Below, piece by piece: positions 23,045 through 29,547 of a stretch of 29,547 bases of DNA. Location of the stretch: positions 1 to 29,547 of the forward strand of contig DEKQ01000133.1 in the NCBI GenBank assembly GCA_002353975.1. The letters run 5' to 3'. Made by a program: the position numbers and the translations under genes. The notes beneath the pieces are model-generated. The model was given only the letters and a program-made list of their open reading frames with translations. It was not told the origin of the DNA and did not search any database. This DNA comes from Prevotellaceae bacterium UBA2718 (lineage in GTDB: Bacteria > Bacteroidota > Bacteroidia > Bacteroidales > Bacteroidaceae). The number at the start of each line of letters is the position of its first letter. The stretch's first letter is position 1.

Positions 23045-26000
23045 ATGTCAAAATCTAAAATCCTATTGACACTCCTGTTCACCGTCATCGCCCAGGTGAT
23101 GATGGCACAAGGAACAGTCATATCAGGTACGGTGGAAGACGCCATGGGTCCGGTGATGCTGGCCAACGTGGTGGAACGCGACGCCAATAACCGTATCGTC
23201 AGCGCCACACAGACTGATATGATGGGTAACTTCTCTATGGAGATTAAGAACCCGAAGAATAAACTCGTCATCTCATACGTAGGAAGTAAGACAAAGGTAC
23301 TTCCGATTGGTGACAACGTCACCTTCGCTATCAAGCTGGAGGACGAGAAGACTACTCTGAACGAGGTCACCGTGCGTGGCCGTCGCGCCAACTCCGGTGG
23401 TCTGAACATTGACAAACGTGAGATCTCGGTATCACAGCAGACCTTCAACCTCCAGGATGTGGAAGGTATGGCGTTCACCTCAGCCGACGAGGCCCTGCAG
23501 GGTGAGATTGCCGGTCTGGATATCGTGAGCAACTCTGGTAACCTCGGTGCCGGTACATCTATGCGTCTGCGTGGCGTCTCCACACTGAACGGTAGCGCAG
23601 AGCCGCTCATCGTTGTCGATGATAAGATTTTTGAATACAACAGCGAGGATATCGATATCGAGAATGCCGATGAGGAGGCTTTCTCCTCTCTGCTCGCTGT
23701 CAGCGTGGATGATATCGCAAACATCACGGTACTGAAGGATGCCGCAGCAACGGCAATCTGGGGTTCCAAGGGTGCCAACGGTGTCATACAGATTACCACA
23801 AAGCGCGGACGCCGCAGTAAGCCAAGAGTGAACCTGGGCTATAAGTTCACCGGAACATGGATGCCTACGGGATACACACTGCTGAACGGTGATAACTACA
23901 CGATGATGCTCAAGGAAGAGTTCTATAACCCGACACAGAGCACATCCGCTACATCTACCATCAACGAGATTAACTACATCCCCGCAGAGTCTTGGGCCGA
24001 GGCAAACAACTGGAACAAGAACACTGACTGGGTTGACGCTATCACACAGTTCGGTCAGCAGCACGAGGCTAACCTCAGTGTCACCGGTGGTGGACAGAAG
24101 GCACAGTTCCGTATTTCTGCCGGATATAACCACCAGGTGGGTACCGTCATCAAGCAGCGCATGGACCGTCTGACAACACGTCTCGTATTGGACTACAACG
24201 TGTCTGACCGCATCAGGTTCTCTACCAACTTCGCGTTGACTTACACCGACAACCTGAAGAACTACACCTTCGGTAGCAGTAAGGACAATAAGGCTCACAA
24301 CAACCTGCTGCCAATGGCACTGGCTATGGCTCCTAACTCAAGCATCTACCGCTATGACCGCTATGGCAACAACACCGGTGAGTATTTCCTGATGAACCCA
24401 ATCGTGAGCGGCAGGACTCCTGACGATGGTAACTATACGTCTGAGGTGCTCTCTGATATCGTAAATATCGGTAACCCTGTAGCTTACGCCAACAAGTCAT
24501 GGCAGAAGGAGCAGACCTACAGCATCGTGCCTGACTTTGAAATCAAGTACGACCTCTTAGGCACCGGCAACGGACAGCACCGCCTGACATTCAACGGACG
24601 CGTATATTTTGATATCTTCGCAAAGTCAGTGCCTACATTCATGCCTGGCAGCCTGTCTAACGGTTACTACACCGATGATGAATATAACTTCATCACCAAT
24701 GCTGAGACCAACCAGTTTAAGATGGGTTCACGTGTTCAGCTGACCTATACTCCGGCATTCAAGAACGAGGATTTCTACCTCACGATGTTTGCACGCTATG
24801 AGGCTAACACACAGAAGAATACCTATCAGTATCTGGGACAGAGCTCCATTCCTAACGGTATCAAGTCGTCAACCCTTGACGCTCACCTGCTGGACATGAA
24901 CAACCAGCCGGGTACGACGAAGTCTGCATGGCACAACTGGGTATATAACGCACACTTCTCTTACAAGTCACGCTACAGCGTAGGCTTCTCACTGCGTGCC
25001 GACGGTGACTCTAAGTTCGGACCTAAGAACCCTTGGTTCTATTCTCCATCTGTCTCTCTGCGTTACAACCTGAGCGACGAGAAGTTCTTTGAGCCTCTGC
25101 GCAAGGTGGTATCTATGCTCGGCATACGTGGATCATGGGGTATCACCGGTAGCTCGAGCGCTTCTGTGGAGAACTACTTCAACCAGTACACTTCCCGTGC
25201 GGGCAGATACGGTGATGCTTATTACACCACCATGAGCGGCATGAAGCTTGATGACCTGCGTCCACAGAAGAAGATCGGTCTGAACCTCGGTTTCAACGTC
25301 GGCTTCCTGGATGACAAGTATGAGGTAGATATCAATATCTATAATGAGAAGACCAAAGACCTTATCATGAAGGGTCTGCCTATACCGACATCAGCAACAT
25401 GGAACACCTCTACCACTCTTTCATACGGTAACGTAGGTGAGATGGTGAACAAGGGTTGGGAGATGAACATCACCGGCAACAAGTTCGTGAAGAGCGGACA
25501 GTTCTCTATGTCTGCAAGCTTTAACCTGGCTCAGAACATCAATAAGCTGACCGCAATGGACCAGCGCGTGCTCAACACGCTGAACACAGAGCCTACATTC
25601 AGTGCCATCGGTTCAGGTTCTATGCTGACACACGTCGTAGTGGGTGACCCGCTCGGTTCTATCTACGGATACAACTATAAGGGCGTTTACCAGTACTCAT
25701 ACGACTACCTCACCAACTATAACACGAAGCAGACGCAGCTGCAGGCTCAGGCTGCCGCACGCGGTGAGGACTATCATTGGGACTATGAGGCATGGATCAA
25801 CCAGCAGCTGGCAGAAGGCAAGACCTTCCCTGTGGCTACTGACGAGAACGGTCACGTCATCATGACCAATACCGGAGTGCCTAAGCACCTGGCTTACTAC
25901 TATGGTGATACAGAGTATAACTTCAAGGGCGGTGATGCCATCTATGAGGATGTGAACCATGACGGTAACATCAATGAGCTGGATATCAAGTACCTCGGTT

Positions 26001-26497
26001 CTTCACTGCCAAAGATGCAGGGTGGTTTCAGCCTTACACTGCAGTATGGCCAGTGGAAGCTCGTCGCACGTTTCAACTATCGTTGGGGCAACAAGATCCT
26101 CAATACGGGCCGTATGTCTCTTGAGAGCATGAGAGGAACGGAGAACCAGTGCGCTTCTGTGACTTACCGTTGGCGTAAGGACGGCGACGTGACGCAGATA
26201 CCAAGGGCACTCTATGGTGCAGGCTATAACTATCAGGTATCATCACGCTTCGTGGAGGACGGTTCATTCCTGCGCTTCCAGAACCTGCAGATTTCTTACT
26301 CCTTCCCAAAGAAGAAGGTACAGAAGCTCGGTCTGAACACACTCTCAGCATACGTGACTATGAACAACCTCTTCTGTTGGACGAAGTACACCGGTATTGA
26401 CCCTGAGGTTCCTGGCAAGACATATCAGCCTACATACGACGGTGCGACAACACCAAGGTCTAAGTCTATCACAGCCAGCCTTAACTTCGGCTTCTAA
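23045..26497 (+). CDS. SusC/RagA-like TonB-linked outer-membrane transporter
   Basis: 1150 aa. Signal peptide 1-22 (ending VMMAQ); N-terminal carboxypeptidase-regulatory-like beta domain about 25-105 (SGTVEDAMGPVMLANVV); plug domain about 130-255 with EALQGEIAGLDIV, MRLRGVSTLNG and ITVLKDAAATAIWGSKGANG, all hallmark SusC plug motifs; then a 22-strand barrel to the C-terminus ending in aromatic GF. It imports large ligands across the outer membrane, powered by TonB/ExbBD, with SusD as lid. The susD partner begins 31 nt downstream. No N-terminal STN domain, so no direct anti-sigma signalling is expected. The substrate is unknown, since no glycanase, peptidase or regulator is linked in this window. 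Confidence 0.95.
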   Translation: MSKSKILLTLLFTVIAQVMMAQGTVISGTVEDAMGPVMLANVVERDANNRIVSATQTDMMGNFSMEIKNPKNKLVISYVGSKTKVLPIGDNVTFAIKLEDEKTTLNEVTVRGRRANSGGLNIDKREISVSQQTFNLQDVEGMAFTSADEALQGEIAGLDIVSNSGNLGAGTSMRLRGVSTLNGSAEPLIVVDDKIFEYNSEDIDIENADEEAFSSLLAVSVDDIANITVLKDAAATAIWGSKGANGVIQITTKRGRRSKPRVNLGYKFTGTWMPTGYTLLNGDNYTMMLKEEFYNPTQSTSATSTINEINYIPAESWAEANNWNKNTDWVDAITQFGQQHEANLSVTGGGQKAQFRISAGYNHQVGTVIKQRMDRLTTRLVLDYNVSDRIRFSTNFALTYTDNLKNYTFGSSKDNKAHNNLLPMALAMAPNSSIYRYDRYGNNTGEYFLMNPIVSGRTPDDGNYTSEVLSDIVNIGNPVAYANKSWQKEQTYSIVPDFEIKYDLLGTGNGQHRLTFNGRVYFDIFAKSVPTFMPGSLSNGYYTDDEYNFITNAETNQFKMGSRVQLTYTPAFKNEDFYLTMFARYEANTQKNTYQYLGQSSIPNGIKSSTLDAHLLDMNNQPGTTKSAWHNWVYNAHFSYKSRYSVGFSLRADGDSKFGPKNPWFYSPSVSLRYNLSDEKFFEPLRKVVSMLGIRGSWGITGSSSASVENYFNQYTSRAGRYGDAYYTTMSGMKLDDLRPQKKIGLNLGFNVGFLDDKYEVDINIYNEKTKDLIMKGLPIPTSATWNTSTTLSYGNVGEMVNKGWEMNITGNKFVKSGQFSMSASFNLAQNINKLTAMDQRVLNTLNTEPTFSAIGSGSMLTHVVVGDPLGSIYGYNYKGVYQYSYDYLTNYNTKQTQLQAQAAARGEDYHWDYEAWINQQLAEGKTFPVATDENGHVIMTNTGVPKHLAYYYGDTEYNFKGGDAIYEDVNHDGNINELDIKYLGSSLPKMQGGFSLTLQYGQWKLVARFNYRWGNKILNTGRMSLESMRGTENQCASVTYRWRKDGDVTQIPRALYGAGYNYQVSSRFVEDGSFLRFQNLQISYSFPKKKVQKLGLNTLSAYVTMNNLFCWTKYTGIDPEVPGKTYQPTYDGATTPRSKSITASLNFGF

Positions 26498-26528
26498 AAC
26501 AGTTGTAACATCATCATAAAAGACAATA

Positions 26529-28280
26529 ATGAATATGAAAAAGATATTTTCAATCATACTGGCAAGCATCGCGCTGACCTCTTGTGTCGATACGGTCATA
26601 CTGCCGGAAAACAAGACCGTCGATGACGACTTCTGGAAGAAGAAGAGCGAGGTGAGTTCCGTCGTGTCAGCGGCGTATGCACAGCTGCGCGACCAGGTTG
26701 CTATACGTAACATGATTATCTGGGGTGACTTCCGTTCCGACGAGCTCGTCGTGACATCGGCGCTCCCGGCATCTACAACCCCGGCAAAGAACCTGGGACC
26801 AATCGCTCTGGCACAGGTATATTCGCTGAATATCGAGCCGGACAATGTGTTTACCTCATGGTATCCGTTCTATTCTGCCATCAACTACTGTAACCTCGTG
26901 CTGGAGAAGGCAGAGGGAGTGGTGGCCGTGGACCCGGACTATACAATGGACGACTATCTGGCAAACCGCGCTCAGGCACTTGCGCTGAGAGCATTCTGCT
27001 ACTTCTATCTCACCAAGGTGTTCCACGATATACCCATTACACCGGGTGCATACATGGAGAGCAGTGCAGACTTGAATGCCCCACAGGCAACTCCTGACTC
27101 TGTGCTCAATATGTGTATCAATGACCTGAAGGAGGCTGAGCAGTATGCTGTCTCTAACAACATCTACGGTGACTGGCGCGATAAGGGCTACCTGAACAAG
27201 GACGGTATCAATGCCATACTGGCTGACATCTACCTGTGGCGCGCTTCCATCAACCGTGACGCAAGTGACTATCAGGCATGCGTGGATTGCTGCGATAAGA
27301 TTATCAAGGCTAAGAAAGAGGCATACGAGCAGGACCCGTCTAAACGTCGTCGCTTCGGACAGGACACGGAGGAGAAGGACTACTACCTCTCTGCATATAA
27401 TACAATGTACAGCGACCTCTTCGGACAGAACGGTCAGAATGCTGACGAGAGCATCTTTGAGTTGCAGTATAAGCTCAGCAGTGTCAACAATACCGGATTT
27501 GACCAGATGTACTTCCGCTACAGAAACAGGTCTGCCGACAGCTACGGCTATCTGAAAGCATCGTCAAAGTATGGCACTGTTGACGGTACCGGTAACGGTG
27601 TATGGATTAACAATGCTGACCAGAGACTGTATGAGTTCCTGTATGACGCGGCAAGCAGCAGCGTAGAGCAGTTTGCTGTACGTAAGGGCGTGGCAACAAC
27701 GACTTCAGGCCTGAAGACAGCAGACTCAAAGCGTGACCCACGTACTACGGTATATCAGAACTGGATACTCTATCGCCTGACTGACGTAATGCTGATGAAG
27801 GCAGAGGCTCTGGTGCAGCTCTATAACCTTGCTGGCAAGGCTGAGACAGACACACGTAACGAAGAGGCATTCGCACTCTGCCAGTTCGTGAATGACCGCG
27901 CACTCTCAGACGAAGATAAGTCAAGCTTTACGCTGAAGTATTCTACCTACAAGGACAGAATGGAGGAGCTGGTTCTGGCAGAACGCGCAAGAGAGCTGTG
28001 CTTCGAGGGTAAGCGCTACTTTGACCTGATGCGTTACAACTATCGTCACACCAGCGTGCAGGCTGACCTCTCAAAGCATCTCTTTGATGAGGATTATCAG
28101 GTCGTAACGAACAATGACGACTTCCTGACACTGCTGCTACGCAAGTATCCGGCACCTGCTGCGATGAAGTCAAAGATACGTGACGAGCGTAACCTCTATA
28201 TGCCTATCAATCTGGACGAGACGGAAATTAATACTAACCTGGTACAGAACCCGGTCTATAAGTCTTCTACTAAGTATTAA
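26529..28280 (+). CDS. SusD/RagB-like surface nutrient-binding lipoprotein
   Basis: 583 aa from 26529; the ATG at 26535 (MKKIFSIIL) is an alternative start. The lipobox LTSC with Cys19 is followed by the typical SusD N-terminus (DDDFWKKKSEVSSVVSAAYAQLRD), TPR-like helices (LALRAFCYFYLTKVFHDIP, INAILADIYLWRASI) and the C-terminal family motif ERARELCFEGKRYFDLMRYN near 475-495. It forms the lid of the SusC barrel at the cell surface and captures the ligand. It lies 31 nt after susC and 44 nt before the second fasciclin-like lipoprotein. It has a normal length with no visible defect. Confidence 0.95.
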   Translation: MNMKKIFSIILASIALTSCVDTVILPENKTVDDDFWKKKSEVSSVVSAAYAQLRDQVAIRNMIIWGDFRSDELVVTSALPASTTPAKNLGPIALAQVYSLNIEPDNVFTSWYPFYSAINYCNLVLEKAEGVVAVDPDYTMDDYLANRAQALALRAFCYFYLTKVFHDIPITPGAYMESSADLNAPQATPDSVLNMCINDLKEAEQYAVSNNIYGDWRDKGYLNKDGINAILADIYLWRASINRDASDYQACVDCCDKIIKAKKEAYEQDPSKRRRFGQDTEEKDYYLSAYNTMYSDLFGQNGQNADESIFELQYKLSSVNNTGFDQMYFRYRNRSADSYGYLKASSKYGTVDGTGNGVWINNADQRLYEFLYDAASSSVEQFAVRKGVATTTSGLKTADSKRDPRTTVYQNWILYRLTDVMLMKAEALVQLYNLAGKAETDTRNEEAFALCQFVNDRALSDEDKSSFTLKYSTYKDRMEELVLAERARELCFEGKRYFDLMRYNYRHTSVQADLSKHLFDEDYQVVTNNDDFLTLLLRKYPAPAAMKSKIRDERNLYMPINLDETEINTNLVQNPVYKSSTKY

Positions 28281-28324
28281 TTGCCCAAGTGTGTAACAAT
28301 TTTCGAAATAAAAACAAAGAAGAT

Positions 28325-29547
28325 ATGAACAAAGTTATATTTAATATAGGAAAGGTGTTAGCGCTTGGACTCGTCGGCGTGATGGGCTTCACATCATGCA
28401 CAGAGGAGCCTGACGGCTCTAACCTCTTTTCTGCCGAACAGAAGACCATTGCGGAGTTGGTGCGCGCTGACGAAGACCTCACGGCTTTCTACCGCATGTT
28501 GGAGAAAAGTAAGTTCGACAAGTATATGGGCACGTATGGTGAATATACCTGCTTCGCTCCGCAGAACGATGGCGTGGACCAGTACTTGGATAGCCTCTAT
28601 AACGATGAGTCGTACCTCATCTCAAAGTCTAAGCTGAAGCACAACGGCATCACAGAGGTTGCCAACTGGGATAACCTTGACGTGATGGAGAAGGTGGAGC
28701 TGATGACAGACTCACTGTGCGATGACATCGTACGCTTCCACCTCTCAGGTGAGAAGCACCTGCAGACCGACCTCGATGGTACGGGTACTACATGGACAAC
28801 CATGAAGATTGGCCGTAGCATACGTGTCGGAACATTCACCGACGGTGAGTATGTGGGCAAGACATCGCTCAATGATGTTGCGGCAATCGTAGAAGGCGAC
28901 GTTGAGGCCATCAACGGTGTGCTGCAGGTATGCTCATCAGTCGTGCCACGTTCAGACCGTACAATGAACGACCAGCTGCGCGTGGAGGGTGAGAAAGACC
29001 TCTCAATCTTCTACTCAGCACTGGACGTGACAGGTCTGACTGACACTCTGATGATAGAGAATAAGAAGAACCCAGACGGTACGAACAAGACGTATAGCCT
29101 GGCAAGCCACAATGACCGCGACGGAAACTCACTGTACTATCCTAAGGAGTGTATGGTTAAGTGGACGGTATTCGCTGAGACTGACGAGGCCTTCCGTGCT
29201 GCCGGCATCAATAACTTCAATGACCTGAAGCAGAAGTGTATCGAATGGTACGGCAACTGCGGCGCGTGGTATGACTATATCAACGAGAAGGGTATCACCA
29301 TCAGTACAGGTGATGACTACACCAATCCGTTCAATGTGGTACACATGTTCGTGGCTTACCATATCCTGCGTGCAGGTATGCCTATTGACCGTATCGTGTA
29401 TGAGAAGAACTCAAGCACAGATGCTTCTTGGAACTTCTGCTTCGGCTATGAGCCACAGGAGTATTTTGAGACCATGTTGCCAAACACTCTTCTGAAGGTA
29501 TGGGAGACCAACCCGAAATCTACAAAGAACCTGTGGCTGAACCGTTA
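28325..29547 (+). CDS. Fasciclin (FAS1)-like lipoprotein, partial (cut by window edge)
   Basis: Open from ATG 28325 to the window end (407 codons). The signal peptide has lipobox FTSC (Cys25) followed by TEEPD, an acidic stretch typical of surface-exported Bacteroidota lipoproteins. The first FAS1-like domain covers about residues 40-205 with YGEYTCFAPQNDGVDQYLDS, close to the family pattern TvFaPtNdAf, and ends near VEAINGVLQVCSSVVP. A second domain begins near residue 210 (DLSIFYSALDVTGLTDTLM). It is in line with susD 44 nt upstream, so it should belong to the same operon and complex as the 960-aa fasciclin lipoprotein. The C-terminus is unseen. Confidence 0.82.
   Translation, partial: MNKVIFNIGKVLALGLVGVMGFTSCTEEPDGSNLFSAEQKTIAELVRADEDLTAFYRMLEKSKFDKYMGTYGEYTCFAPQNDGVDQYLDSLYNDESYLISKSKLKHNGITEVANWDNLDVMEKVELMTDSLCDDIVRFHLSGEKHLQTDLDGTGTTWTTMKIGRSIRVGTFTDGEYVGKTSLNDVAAIVEGDVEAINGVLQVCSSVVPRSDRTMNDQLRVEGEKDLSIFYSALDVTGLTDTLMIENKKNPDGTNKTYSLASHNDRDGNSLYYPKECMVKWTVFAETDEAFRAAGINNFNDLKQKCIEWYGNCGAWYDYINEKGITISTGDDYTNPFNVVHMFVAYHILRAGMPIDRIVYEKNSSTDASWNFCFGYEPQEYFETMLPNTLLKVWETNPKSTKNLWLNR

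Noticed and set aside
23480..24298. 272-aa minus-strand open frame inside susC
   Set aside because: It is antisense to the highly conserved plug region of SusC. Cys/Val-rich composition is typical of a shadow frame.

Overview
The window looks like the chromosome of a gut or rumen Bacteroidota, most likely Prevotellaceae (Prevotella/Segatella-like). The supporting signs are SusC/SusD pairs, lipoproteins with Bacteroidota-style lipoboxes, secreted proteins with tails resembling type IX secretion (T9SS) sorting domains, and promoters with the Bacteroidota -7 element TAnnTTTG, several with TTTG or TTG exactly 20 nt upstream. No rRNA, tRNA or CRISPR array was seen. Taxonomy is inferred from style only.

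Layout. (1) 1-3344, minus strand: housekeeping operon sppA - lpxK - purine nucleoside phosphorylase (the last cut by the window edge). (2) 3416-9721, plus: two secreted pectin enzymes, a CE12-like rhamnogalacturonan acetylesterase and a 1571-aa PL11 rhamnogalacturonan lyase with a long beta-repeat region and sorting tail, closed by a strong terminator. (3) 9795-11315: a nested palindrome/tandem-repeat element, then an AAA/DUF4143 ATPase behind operator-like repeats. (4) 11379-19187: a roughly 7.8-kb imperfect palindrome. Two paralogous secreted proteins of about 920 aa (called A and B here) point away from each other. Between them lies a 1.85-kb segment with a tyrosine recombinase, a 53-aa ORF and a 165-aa hypothetical protein. 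(5) 19199-19989: two tiny membrane proteins, 22-bp tandem repeats and an AT-rich leader. (6) 20122-29547: a likely operon of a fasciclin-domain lipoprotein, SusC, SusD and a second fasciclin-like lipoprotein, cut by the window edge.

The most interesting region is (4). The A and B leaders are the same 78 nt with only two mismatches. Homology stops abruptly, on both sides, at a site of the form AGTTG-N5-CAACT. The segment between the two sites encodes a recombinase and carries a recognisable -7 box at only its B-facing end. This is the layout expected of a self-contained invertible promoter switch: as written B should be on and A off, and inversion would swap them. It resembles in logic the flagellar Hin switch and the Campylobacter fetus sap surface-protein switch, but uses a tyrosine recombinase. 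Inversion is inferred from one static sequence and has not been shown.

The pectin enzymes would act together on rhamnogalacturonan I (deacetylation, then backbone cleavage). The SusC/SusD/fasciclin operon would import an unknown ligand. No regulator or glycoside hydrolase beside it in this window tells what the ligand is.
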